The position numbers were made by a program, and so were the translations under genes. From RGIG3102 sp964649845 (GTDB lineage: Bacteria; Bacillota; Clostridia; Oscillospirales; Ruminococcaceae), in NCBI GenBank assembly GCA_964649845.1, contig CAZYSS010000105.1, positions 1-5,483 on the forward strand: a stretch of DNA of 5,483 nucleotides. The letters are read 5' to 3'. This document shows, one piece after another, positions 1 to 5,483 of this stretch. Under the pieces are notes generated by a model. The model saw nothing but the letters and a program-made list of their open reading frames with translations. It did no database searches and had not been told where the DNA came from. How positions within the stretch are numbered: the stretch's first letter is position 1; each line of letters opens with the position of its first letter.

Positions 1-509
1 ACTTTGCCGTTGTTTACAACAGGAACGATGATAGGACATACCTGTGGGCCGAATTCAGCTTTCAGTTCTTCAAATACGTTGTAGAAGTCTGCGTTTTCAA
101 CGTCAACTTTGGAAACGTAAATCATAGATGTGCGGCCATATTTTTCGCTGAGTTTGTAAGCTTTTTCTGTACCAACTTCAACGCCGTCTTTTGCACTTAC
201 AGTGATAAGTGTTGTTTCACAAGCTTTAACGCCTTCGTATGCGCCAAGTTCAAAGTCAAACAGACCTGGAACATCAACCAGGTTAACTTTCACACCATTG
301 TGTTCGTATGGTGCAACAGCACTGGAAAGAGAACACACTCTTTTGATTTCTTCTGCATCAAAGTCAGATACTGTGTTGCCGTCTTCTACACGACCCTGAC
401 GGTCTGTAGTTTTTGTAGCGTAAAGCAAAGCTTCAACAAGGCTTGTTTTACCGCTGCCTGCGTGACCGGCAACCATAATGTTTTTTATTTTCAGATTTTT
501 GTAGTCCAT
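1..509 (-). CDS. Elongation factor G-like GTPase (EF-G paralogue), N-terminal 169 residues, truncated by the window edge
   Basis: This is the G domain of a translational GTPase related to EF-G. The ATG is at 509-507, and a purine-rich AAAAGGGGG lies about 12 bases upstream. The reading frame stays open to the window edge. The P-loop GHAGSGKT spans residues 15-22, a switch I-like segment GNTVSDFDAEE spans 44-54, the G3 motif DVPG spans 79-82, and SKVD at 133-136 stands where NKxD is expected. The segments VENADFYNVFEELK (137-150) and FGPQVCPIIVPV (153-164) are typical of the clostridial EF-G-like group rather than housekeeping FusA. In canonical EF-G, G3 reads DTPGH with a catalytic His; here Leu83 takes that place. 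Known relatives of this non-canonical group (for example the second EF-G of Thermus) have no settled role, so I give no gene symbol. It is transcribed divergently from the hydrolase gene at 797. Confidence in the EF-G-like family is high; its cellular role is unknown. Confidence 0.92.
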   Translation of the reverse strand, partial: MDYKNLKIKNIMVAGHAGSGKTSLVEALLYATKTTDRQGRVEDGNTVSDFDAEEIKRVCSLSSAVAPYEHNGVKVNLVDVPGLFDFELGAYEGVKACETTLITVSAKDGVEVGTEKAYKLSEKYGRTSMIYVSKVDVENADFYNVFEELKAEFGPQVCPIIVPVVNNGK

Positions 510-560
510 AATTAAAATGAACCCCCTTTTAAAGATTTTTAAATACGTCTTAATATCCCT

Positions 561-579
561 TTTGCACTTTATGTACAAA
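561..579. promoter_or_regulatory. Operator-like imperfect inverted repeat
   Basis: TTTGCAC (561-567) and GTACAAA (573-579) form 7-base arms with one mismatch around a 5-base centre (TTTAT). It lies between the candidate promoter and the start codon of the EF-G-like gene, where a repressor could act. I do not recognise it as the site of a known regulator. Short AT-rich palindromes also arise by chance. Confidence 0.25.
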
Positions 580-589
580 CACTACGAAA

Positions 590-618
590 ATTGTACCATA
601 AACCTGATAAATTTTAAA
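590..618 (-). promoter_or_regulatory. Candidate promoter for the EF-G-like gene
   Basis: On the minus strand a TACAAT -10 hexamer (590-595, five of six consensus bases) is preceded, 17 bases away, by a weak TTTAAA at 613-618. A TTGTTT at 616-621 is a closer -35 match but would need a 20-base spacer. The site lies about 80 bases upstream of the start codon. It is a motif match in AT-rich DNA only, so confidence is low. Confidence 0.3.
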
Positions 619-671
619 CAATTTTTACTGTTTTTTTCGGCTGAAATAGTGTAGAAAATCACACTTTTATA

Positions 672-699
672 TTGTTGATATTCACTAAAGTCTTATAAA
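672..699 (+). promoter_or_regulatory. Candidate promoter for the cysteine hydrolase gene
   Basis: TTGTTG (672-677) and TATAAA (694-699) are separated by 16 bases and could be the -35 and -10 elements, giving a leader of about 90 bases. A second TATAAA at 744-749 lies nearer the gene but has no good -35 at the right distance. The assignment rests on motif match alone. Confidence 0.3.
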
Positions 700-796
700 A
701 ATTAAGCAATTTGCATAAAACAATGTGACCTTGGCACTGACTTTATAAATAAAAAGGAGTAAAGTATATACAGAACAAGGCAAAGGAGAATGTGTT

Positions 797-1333
797 ATGA
801 AAAAAGCTTTGGTTGTAGTTGATTATCAGAACGACTTTGTGGACGGTGCCCTGGGCTTTCTGGCGGCGGAGAATATTGCAGACAAAATCTATGCGCTGAC
901 AGGCAAGGCAATGGCGGATAAAAGCTTTATCGTTTTCACCAAGGATACCCATTATGACAATTACCTTGATACAAGAGAGGGCAGATTTCTGCCTGTAAAA
1001 CACTGTATCAAAGGAACGGACGGCCATCGTCTGTACGGTATGCTGGCTGATTTTGAAGATGTGGTTGTGCCCAACGCTGTGATTCTGGAAAAAGAAACCT
1101 TTGGCAGTGAAAAGCTGTGCCAGGTTATTGAGGATGCATTTTCAGGCGAGCCTGATGTTATAGAATTCTGCGGTGTGGTAACAAATATATGTGTTATCTC
1201 AAATGTAATTCTATGCCAGACACATTTCAAAAATGCAAGAATATTGGTACACGAAGATGCCACAGCAGCCCTGGGCGATATGCAGCAGCATACACTGGCA
1301 GTTCTGAAAGGTCTGGGAGTGGAGATAGTGTAA
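797..1333 (+). CDS. Isochorismatase-family cysteine hydrolase, possibly a nicotinamidase
   Basis: A 178-residue cytosolic hydrolase of the isochorismatase/nicotinamidase superfamily, which cleaves amide or related C-N and C-O bonds through a Cys-Asp-Lys triad. The start ATG has an ideal AAAGGAG at 782-788, 8 bases upstream. Visible motifs are VVVDYQNDFVDG (6-17, catalytic Asp9), KDTH (49-52, metal ligands Asp50 and His52), LPVKHCIKGTDG (65-76, His69 as a likely further metal ligand), EKETFGS (98-104, catalytic Lys99) and CGVVTNICV (125-133, nucleophile Cys132, with the expected cis-peptide site at Val127-Val128). The H-C-x-x-G-T-x-G block and metal residues point towards the nicotinamidase branch, which releases ammonia from nicotinamide in NAD salvage. 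However, the second histidine after D-x-H in mycobacterial PncA has no clear equivalent here, and no NAD-salvage gene is adjacent. Length is normal for the family. It appears to be a single-gene transcript ending at the hairpin at 1336. The superfamily is certain; the substrate is not. Confidence 0.9.
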   Translation: MKKALVVVDYQNDFVDGALGFLAAENIADKIYALTGKAMADKSFIVFTKDTHYDNYLDTREGRFLPVKHCIKGTDGHRLYGMLADFEDVVVPNAVILEKETFGSEKLCQVIEDAFSGEPDVIEFCGVVTNICVISNVILCQTHFKNARILVHEDATAALGDMQQHTLAVLKGLGVEIV

Positions 1334-1335
1334 GT

Positions 1336-1368
1336 AAAAAGGACAGAGCAGAACGCTCTGTCCTTTTT
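1336..1368. terminator. Bidirectional rho-independent terminator
   Basis: AAAAAGGACAGAGC (1336-1349) pairs perfectly with GCTCTGTCCTTTTT (1355-1368) around a 5-base loop. The GC-rich core ends in five Ts in both directions, so the one hairpin can stop transcription of the plus-strand hydrolase (stop codon 1331-1333) and of the minus-strand operon (last stop codon 1370-1372). It fills almost the whole 36-base convergent gap. Confidence 0.95.
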
Positions 1369-1369
1369 G

Positions 1370-1699
1370 TTATGCAAAATTATTGCCTTCTTCATAATAT
1401 GATTCATATTCAAATATGTGAAATGAAATCTGACTGCCAGGATAGCCCAGCTGAACAAAATAATCGTTCAGCAGTTTTGCTACAGCATCCTGTACTTCCT
1501 GTGGGCGGGCAAACCACCACACCTGTACTACAGGCCAGTGAGCGATTTCGCCGCTGAAATCAAAGAACTTTGATTCCTGCCAGTCAAAAACAAACCAGTC
1601 TGCAGGACAGTCTACAATCCGGCCCAGCTTGGCAGCGTTGTCCATGGCAAGAGCTTTAGCCTGCTGCTGTGTAACACCTTTTACAATAATCTGTGGCAT
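1370..1699 (-). CDS. DUF1904 family protein (tautomerase/MIF-like small protein)
   Basis: A 109-residue soluble protein matching the DUF1904 family in length and pattern. The start MPQIIVKGV leaves Pro2 at the mature N terminus, as in the 4-oxalocrotonate tautomerase/MIF superfamily to which I believe this family is related by fold. Further typical segments are a helix with QQQAKALAMDNAAKLGRIVDCP (11-32, in part), a strand rich in aromatic residues around WFVFDW (35-40), the central VVQVWWFARPQEVQDAVAKLL (57-77, in part) and the tail FEYESYYEEGNNFA (96-109). No biochemical activity is established for the family. The ATG at 1699-1697 has AAGGAG (1707-1712) about 7 bases upstream. It starts only 20 bases after the stop of the SGNH gene, so it is probably the last gene of the operon, just before the hairpin at 1336-1368. 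Its link to polysaccharide modification is positional only and may reflect read-through. Confidence 0.85.
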   Translation of the reverse strand: MPQIIVKGVTQQQAKALAMDNAAKLGRIVDCPADWFVFDWQESKFFDFSGEIAHWPVVQVWWFARPQEVQDAVAKLLNDYFVQLGYPGSQISFHIFEYESYYEEGNNFA

Positions 1700-1719
1700 A
1701 ATATATCTCCTTTGTATTT

Positions 1720-2796
1720 TTAGTCAATTACAGGTAACACTTTCCGGATGGATTCATAGCGCATATGCAGGCCATCCATAAAGTCTTTGTTGGTAAGACC
1801 CACAGCATCCGGGTCATAAGAGCCGTACAGCTCTATACCATATTTTTCTGCTGTCCGTTTCAGATAATCCTCCACCTCAAACAGGCAGTGGTATTTTTCA
1901 TACTGCTCCTCTGCTGCCCAATAGAGATAATGATGATAGGACGGCAGGAAAAATATAATTTTTATATCCTTCGCCTGAAGATACCGTATAAAATCTTCAA
2001 ACATAGCCGTGTAATACGGGCTGAGCTGGTCGTAATCCGCCAGACGCAACAGGTCATTTTTGGATGCCACCAGAGCGTCGTAGTCTGCCTTTTCCTGCTG
2101 ACGTGTCCTGAACTCAAGGTCATAGATGATAGCCCCATCAGGTTTTTTGATAATATCGTCTGTATTGTATATCTGGTCCTGCGGCACTATTTCCGGTTGA
2201 TTGGAACCATCCTTGTTGCGGAAATATGTATCCACGCTGGCCTGGAAATAGCTTGGATCCAACAGTGCTTTGTATTTTTCCACAGGATTTTCCGGCTCGT
2301 AATCAGCTGATTCATAACCCAATTCTTCAACAATAAACTGATTAAACAGTTCCCGGTTGCTGCGCTCATCAATATTTTCTTTGCCGTCATTGAAAATCCA
2401 TGGGTCAATGCCCATTACAAAAATTTCCGGTTCTTTTCCCTCTTTGGCAAATATATAGTAGCTGGTAAAAAAATCGTAAATATCAGCACCAACGTTTGAT
2501 GCATTGTAAAGTGTTTTGCCGTTGGTAAAGGCAGAGTCTATCTGGAACGCACGGGAGGAGCCATTTACCAGAATCTGCGGTGCCTGTTCCACCTCACGGG
2601 CATATATTTCATTTAATTCGCGGCCGTCCAGCTGCTGATAGCCATTTACATACTGGCCGTCCAGCAGGTAATCCACCACCATTCTTTCAAAGCCTGCACC
2701 CCAGAAAAGGCCAGATGGGTCCACGCGGTATGAAACAAACATCATACCTGCCAGCAGGGGAACAAACAGCATAAGTTTACCGATTAATTTAAACAT
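1720..2796 (-). CDS. DltD/AlgX-like SGNH-fold membrane-anchored protein, probable extracytoplasmic O-acyltransferase
   Basis: A 358-residue protein with one N-terminal membrane segment (about residues 5-22) and a large domain expected outside the membrane. Partners of this type take an acyl group delivered by an MBOAT protein and place it on a surface polymer. SGNH-like features are the nucleophile block VNGSSRAF (77-84, a G-x-S motif with Ser81 the likely nucleophile), the N-x-S-N-V-G block at 98-103 with Gly103, the conserved-looking GIDPWIF (129-135) and the C-terminal D-x-x-H pair Asp341/His344 in MDGLHMRY (340-347). Overall similarity resembles DltD, but no dltA, dltX or dltC gene is seen next to it, so D-alanylation of teichoic acid is not implied. 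The ATG at 2796 has AAAGGGGG about 7 bases upstream, next to the stop codon of the MBOAT gene 15 bases away. Translational coupling with that gene is likely. The SGNH fold is read from motifs only; acyl group and acceptor are inferred. Confidence 0.83.
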   Translation of the reverse strand: MFKLIGKLMLFVPLLAGMMFVSYRVDPSGLFWGAGFERMVVDYLLDGQYVNGYQQLDGRELNEIYAREVEQAPQILVNGSSRAFQIDSAFTNGKTLYNASNVGADIYDFFTSYYIFAKEGKEPEIFVMGIDPWIFNDGKENIDERSNRELFNQFIVEELGYESADYEPENPVEKYKALLDPSYFQASVDTYFRNKDGSNQPEIVPQDQIYNTDDIIKKPDGAIIYDLEFRTRQQEKADYDALVASKNDLLRLADYDQLSPYYTAMFEDFIRYLQAKDIKIIFFLPSYHHYLYWAAEEQYEKYHCLFEVEDYLKRTAEKYGIELYGSYDPDAVGLTNKDFMDGLHMRYESIRKVLPVID

Positions 2797-2811
2797 ATTC
2801 CGTCCCCCTTT

Positions 2812-4284
2812 TTAAAACTGGAAATAGATAAACTGGCTCTGGCCAAAATAGCCAAAGAAGATTATCAGCAGAATGACAGTATAATAGAAAGCCCAGCGCA
2901 CAAGCCAGTGGCTTTTGTTTATCCTGTTTACAAGTGTGGATTTGCCTTCCCACAGTTCAACAATGAACATAAACAGTATGCAGCAGAAAATGGCTGTGCC
3001 GTTGTTGGAATAGTAGCCTATGGCTTCCATAGCCTGTGCGAAATAGCCTGTGGCAAACAGCTGAGAAATATCGCTGAACAGGTGCTGGCACACGTAAACA
3101 GCATCTGCAACAGAGTTGGCGCGGAAGAAAATCCAAGTAAAATCAATAAGTACAAATGTTCCAAGTGCTTTTACCAACGCAACAGCAGGGTTTGTTGCAG
3201 GCAGTTCCCTGCCTTCCTTTATCGCCCTGCGACGTTCCTGTTCTTTTTTGCCGGACAATGCGCGGTGCACAACGTTATACAAGCCGTTTATAGCACCCCA
3301 TATAACAAACGTCCATGCTGCCCCATGCCACAGACCGCTAACCATAAAGGTGATAAACAGATTTATATATGTCCTGGTTTTACCTTTGCGTGAGCCTCCA
3401 AGAGGAATATAGATATAATCCATAAACCAGGTGGAAAGTGAAATATGCCATCTGCGCCAGAAATCTGAAACATTCTGTGCAAAATACGGATGATTAAAGT
3501 TGCGCATCAGCCTGAAGCCCATCACATTGGCCGCACCGATGGCAATATCAGAATAGCCTGAAAAGTCGCAGTAAATCTGGAACGCAAACAGCACTGTAGC
3601 CATCACAAGCTGTATACCGGTATATTTTGTAACATCATTGTAAACAGCATTTACAATCAGTGCAGCACCGTCTGAAATAACCAGCTTTTTGAAAAAGCCC
3701 CAAGCCATAAGCACCAGACCGTCTGTAACGCGCCTGTATTCAAATTTATGGCTTTTGTACAGCTGCGGCAGCAGATTGGAAGTGCGCTCAATAGGGCCTG
3801 CAACCAGCTGTGGAAAAAAGCTGACAAACAGGGCATATCGCAGGAAACTTTTTTCTCTGGGTACTTCTCCCCTGTAAACATCTATGGAATAGCCCAATGA
3901 CTGGAAGGTGTAAAAAGAAATGCCCACAACAGCCAGCAGGTTATTGTTTGGCGATATGCTTAGCTTTGGAAAAACTGCCAGCAGGGACTCCACTATGAAA
4001 TTGAAATATTTGAAATAGCAGAGAATGGCAATATTCACCGCTATATTTACGGCAAGATACAGCTTTTTCTGCTGTTTTGTTTTTGCTTTATCAATTAAAA
4101 CAGCACAGTAAAATGTGGTTACTGTGCTGAAAAGCATCAACAGAGCATAAACAGGTTGCCAGGACATATAGAAATAATAGCTTGCCACAAGCAGCCAGTG
4201 GTTTTTAAATTTTTCCGGTATTGCAAAATAGGTCAATACAACAACCGGAAAGAATATTAAAAAATCTACTGAATTGAACAGCAT
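2812..4284 (-). CDS. MBOAT family O-acyltransferase (DltB/AlgI-like)
   Basis: A 490-residue polytopic membrane protein of the membrane-bound O-acyltransferase family, which passes acyl groups from a cytoplasmic donor towards a glycan or partner at the outer face. Hallmarks in order: the N-terminal MLFNSVDFLIFFP (1-13), YYFYMSW (36-42), GISFYTFQSLGYSIDVYRGE (121-140), FFPQLVAGPIER (156-167), YCDFSGYSDIAIG (238-250), the conserved NVSDFWRRWHISLSTW (271-286, His280) and SGLWHGAAWTFVIWG (316-330), whose His320 matches the catalytic histidine of AlgI and DltB. The ending FGYFGQSQFIYFQF (477-490) is also typical. A charged loop at about 342-366 (GKKEQERRRAIKEGRE) is probably cytoplasmic. Length is normal for AlgI-type members. 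The ATG has AAGGAG about 6 bases upstream, and the preceding DUF2304 stop is 26 bases away. Together with the following SGNH gene it forms an acylation pair; acetyl is the most likely group, but the sequence does not prove it. Confidence 0.96.
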   Translation of the reverse strand: MLFNSVDFLIFFPVVVLTYFAIPEKFKNHWLLVASYYFYMSWQPVYALLMLFSTVTTFYCAVLIDKAKTKQQKKLYLAVNIAVNIAILCYFKYFNFIVESLLAVFPKLSISPNNNLLAVVGISFYTFQSLGYSIDVYRGEVPREKSFLRYALFVSFFPQLVAGPIERTSNLLPQLYKSHKFEYRRVTDGLVLMAWGFFKKLVISDGAALIVNAVYNDVTKYTGIQLVMATVLFAFQIYCDFSGYSDIAIGAANVMGFRLMRNFNHPYFAQNVSDFWRRWHISLSTWFMDYIYIPLGGSRKGKTRTYINLFITFMVSGLWHGAAWTFVIWGAINGLYNVVHRALSGKKEQERRRAIKEGRELPATNPAVALVKALGTFVLIDFTWIFFRANSVADAVYVCQHLFSDISQLFATGYFAQAMEAIGYYSNNGTAIFCCILFMFIVELWEGKSTLVNRINKSHWLVRWAFYYTVILLIIFFGYFGQSQFIYFQF

Positions 4285-4310
4285 TTTTACTCCTTGAAGG
4301 GGTTGTTCCC

Positions 4311-4685
4311 TTATTTATCTTTTAATTTTTCTTCCAGCTCCCTCACACGTTTTTCCAGCAGGGCATTTGCCTGTGCCAGACGTTTGATTTTTTTGGAAAA
4401 GCCGGAAATAACAGCAGATACAGACAGCAGAATAAGCAGGATAAACATAATCTGTGTCAGGAAGATAAAGTTTACCGGATTGGACACGCCGGTGATATCA
4501 CCCAGCACCAGTACAATATATGGGCATACGGCAAAAGCAATCATGGTAACAGAAAATGCCAGCCAGATGATGGAGTATTTAACTTCTATCTTGCCTTTTT
4601 TAATCAGCCAGATAATCAGGCCAAACAGCACCAGTGTGCCGATGATAAGAAGTATCTGCAGGGTTGGGTCATTCATAAGGAACAT
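4311..4685 (-). CDS. DUF2304 family small membrane protein
   Basis: A 124-residue integral membrane protein with three predicted hydrophobic segments (about 9-28, 37-60 and 71-95) and a charged C-terminal helix (98-124, ALLEKRVRELEEKLKDK) that looks like a short coiled coil. The segment LIKKGKIEVKYSIIWLAFS (27-45) is characteristic of DUF2304, a family of unknown activity that is often encoded beside DPM1-like glycosyltransferases. Here the ATG at 4685 lies only 2 bases after the glycosyltransferase stop. Upstream GGAAAGGCAGG inside that gene can serve as the ribosome binding site. A second ATG three codons on (4676) is also possible but is further from that site. The spacing implies translational coupling and makes a joint membrane complex with the glycosyltransferase likely, though not shown. 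Confidence 0.88.
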   Translation of the reverse strand: MFLMNDPTLQILLIIGTLVLFGLIIWLIKKGKIEVKYSIIWLAFSVTMIAFAVCPYIVLVLGDITGVSNPVNFIFLTQIMFILLILLSVSAVISGFSKKIKRLAQANALLEKRVRELEEKLKDK

Positions 4686-4687
4686 AA

Positions 4688-5395
4688 CTATTTACCTGCC
4701 TTTCCTGTGATTGAGATACGGTCAACAACCAGTGCCAGACACACTTTTATCATATAATATGCGCTTTTGAAACTGCGGATAGAGGACACACCGCCCTGTC
4801 TTTCTACCATTACAACAGGCACTTCGCCCACTCTGTAGCCGTTCATAACACAGGTCATAATGGCTTCAGGTTCAGGATAGTCGTCCGCATAGTTGTCAGC
4901 AAAAAATTCTATCAGCTGTCTGTTGCAGGCGCGGTAGCCGCTGGTAACATCGTATACTTTTTTGCCTGTAAGCACCTTAATAAGAGTGGAGATGATGTTG
5001 ATACCCAGTCTGCGCATAAAGGAAGACTGGAAGCCCTCTTTTCTGATAAATCGAGAACCTATGGCCATATCCACCTGGCCGTCAATTACAGGCTGACATA
5101 CATCTGCCAGATACAGAGGGTCATGCTGACCGTCGCCGTCCATCTGCACAGCGATATCATAGCCGTTCTGTTTTGCATACAGATAGCCTGCCTGTACACC
5201 GCCGCCGATGCCCAGATTTACAGGGTTGTTGATGTAATTCATACCGTTTGCACGGAGAATATTTTCTGTGTTGTCACGTGAACAGTCGTTGACAATAAGA
5301 TAATCTGCAAAAGGAGCGTGCTCTTTCAGGTTTGCAACCACTCGCTCTATGCTTTCCTGTTCATTATAACAGGGAATTATAACAAGAATTTTCAA
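4688..5395 (-). CDS. Family 2 glycosyltransferase (DPM1-like, GT-A fold)
   Basis: A 235-residue glycosyltransferase that probably transfers a sugar from a nucleotide donor to a polyprenyl phosphate or lipid-linked glycan at the inner membrane face. I chose the TTG at 5395-5393 because GGAGGAG (5402-5408) sits exactly 6 bases upstream; a longer frame opening at a TTG at 5410 would translate that ribosome binding site. Motifs: MKILVIIPCYNEQESI (1-16), DYLIVNDCSRDNT (31-43), NLGIGGGVQAGY (60-71), the metal- and donor-binding QMDGDGQHDP (84-93, Asp86 and Asp88 as the DxD), IGSRF (112-116), the acceptor-side DVTSGYRACNR (149-159), and EPE followed by VPVVMVERQGGVSS (192-205, in part). There is no C-terminal transmembrane domain as in some DPM1-type enzymes, so membrane association may depend on the DUF2304 protein encoded 2 bases downstream. 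The family is certain; the sugar and acceptor are not readable. Confidence 0.95.
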   Translation of the reverse strand: MKILVIIPCYNEQESIERVVANLKEHAPFADYLIVNDCSRDNTENILRANGMNYINNPVNLGIGGGVQAGYLYAKQNGYDIAVQMDGDGQHDPLYLADVCQPVIDGQVDMAIGSRFIRKEGFQSSFMRRLGINIISTLIKVLTGKKVYDVTSGYRACNRQLIEFFADNYADDYPEPEAIMTCVMNGYRVGEVPVVMVERQGGVSSIRSFKSAYYMIKVCLALVVDRISITGKAGK

Positions 5396-5401
5396 GAGAT
5401 A

Positions 5402-5408
5402 CTCCTCC
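5402..5408 (-). promoter_or_regulatory. Start-deciding ribosome binding site of the glycosyltransferase
   Basis: GGAGGAG on the minus strand is a near-perfect Shine-Dalgarno sequence, 6 bases from the TTG at 5395. It follows the stop codon of the upstream gene (5413-5411) by only 2 bases. It shows that the five extra codons of the longer frame are untranslated. Confidence 0.85.
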
Positions 5409-5410
5409 AA

Positions 5411-5482
5411 TTAATATAAAATAAAGTTTATCAGTTCCTGCAATACTTTATCACGGGAATGATATTCATAATGATATTTGCG
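5411..5482 (-). CDS. C-terminal 23 residues of an unidentified upstream operon gene
   Basis: A minus-strand frame enters from the right edge and ends in TAA at 5413-5411, just before the glycosyltransferase ribosome binding site. The tail begins RKYHYEYHSRDKVLQ and ends NFILY. Its helix-like, mixed charged and hydrophobic composition resembles the C-terminal tails of polysaccharide glycosyltransferases, but it is too short to identify. The other open frame here ends earlier, in TGA, and gives a less protein-like peptide. The position of the stop codon next to the ribosome binding site supports this frame and indicates that the operon extends beyond the window. Confidence 0.6.
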   Translation of the reverse strand, partial: RKYHYEYHSRDKVLQELINFILY

Positions 5483-5483
5483 G

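Larger units (their letters stand above)
510..796. other. Divergent AT-rich intergenic region
   Basis: These 287 bases separate two divergently transcribed genes and must hold both promoters. The stretch is much richer in A and T than the genes beside it. I see the candidate promoters and the inverted repeat listed separately, and a weak 5-base inverted repeat AGTGT/ACACT at 648-665. I see no tRNA, no riboswitch-like fold and no convincing small gene. A 45-codon frame at 517-654 lacks a ribosome binding site and is dismissed. Confidence 0.8.

Noticed and set aside
517..654. 45-codon plus-strand open frame in the intergenic region
   Set aside because: There is no ribosome binding site before the ATG, the composition is that of AT-rich non-coding DNA, and it overlaps the leader of the opposite gene.
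648..665. AGTGT/ACACT inverted repeat with an 8-base spacer
   Set aside because: Five-base arms in AT-rich DNA are expected by chance, and no T-run or promoter is suitably placed to give it a role.
961..1458. 165-codon minus-strand open frame
   Set aside because: It lies antisense to the conserved hydrolase gene, crosses the terminator hairpin and overlaps the DUF1904 gene in another frame. It shows no recognisable domain.
1189..1557. 122-codon plus-strand open frame
   Set aside because: It overlaps the end of the hydrolase gene in another frame, crosses the terminator and runs antisense to DUF1904, with no ribosome binding site or domain.
1765..2310. 181-codon plus-strand open frame
   Set aside because: It is a shadow on the opposite strand of the SGNH gene, whose motifs and ribosome binding site are convincing.
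2908..3393. 161-codon plus-strand open frame
   Set aside because: It lies antisense to the MBOAT gene; its cysteine-rich, low-complexity translation matches no family I know.
4294..4710. 138-codon plus-strand open frame
   Set aside because: It is antisense to the DUF2304 gene. The minus-strand product has clear membrane segments and operon context.
5458..5479. Direct repeat of AATGATATT near the right edge
   Set aside because: Two copies of nine AT-rich bases lie within the coding tail of the upstream gene. There is no further copy or spacer pattern to suggest a repeat array.

Overview
The window looks like a chromosomal segment of a low-to-mid GC Bacillota bacterium, most likely a clostridium-type anaerobe. 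The reasons are the strong AGGAG-type ribosome binding sites, AT-rich intergenic DNA, compact rho-independent termination, and gene families typical of that phylum (an EF-G paralogue, DUF1904, a DltB/DltD-like acylation pair). The genus cannot be fixed from the sequence alone.

Layout: (1) 1-509, minus strand, is the first 169 codons of a non-canonical elongation factor G-like GTPase that runs off the left edge. (2) 510-796 is an AT-rich divergent intergenic region with candidate promoters for both flanking genes and an imperfect operator-like inverted repeat. (3) 797-1333, plus strand, is an isochorismatase/nicotinamidase-type cysteine hydrolase. (4) 1336-1368 is a perfect 14-bp hairpin with T-runs on both sides. 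It fills the 36-bp gap between two convergent genes and serves as a bidirectional terminator. (5) 1370-5482, minus strand, is a tightly packed operon. In transcription order it holds the 3' end of an unidentified gene, a family 2 glycosyltransferase, a DUF2304 membrane protein, a DltB/AlgI-like MBOAT O-acyltransferase, a DltD/AlgX-like SGNH-fold membrane-anchored protein and a DUF1904 protein. Gaps between the genes are about 2 to 26 bp, and each gene has a usable ribosome binding site.

The operon fits the building and O-acylation (probably O-acetylation) of a cell-surface polysaccharide or wall glycopolymer. The glycosyltransferase would place a sugar on a lipid carrier or lipid-linked glycan, with DUF2304 as its likely membrane partner. 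The MBOAT protein would move acyl groups across the membrane, and the SGNH protein would transfer them to the glycan outside the cell. The role of DUF1904, a tautomerase-like small protein, in this setting is unknown. I found no RNA gene, CRISPR array, insertion sequence or phage feature, and no clearly undescribed system. The most useful second-look points are the altered G motifs of the EF-G paralogue, the corrected TTG start of the glycosyltransferase, and the odd DUF1904 tail on an acylation operon.
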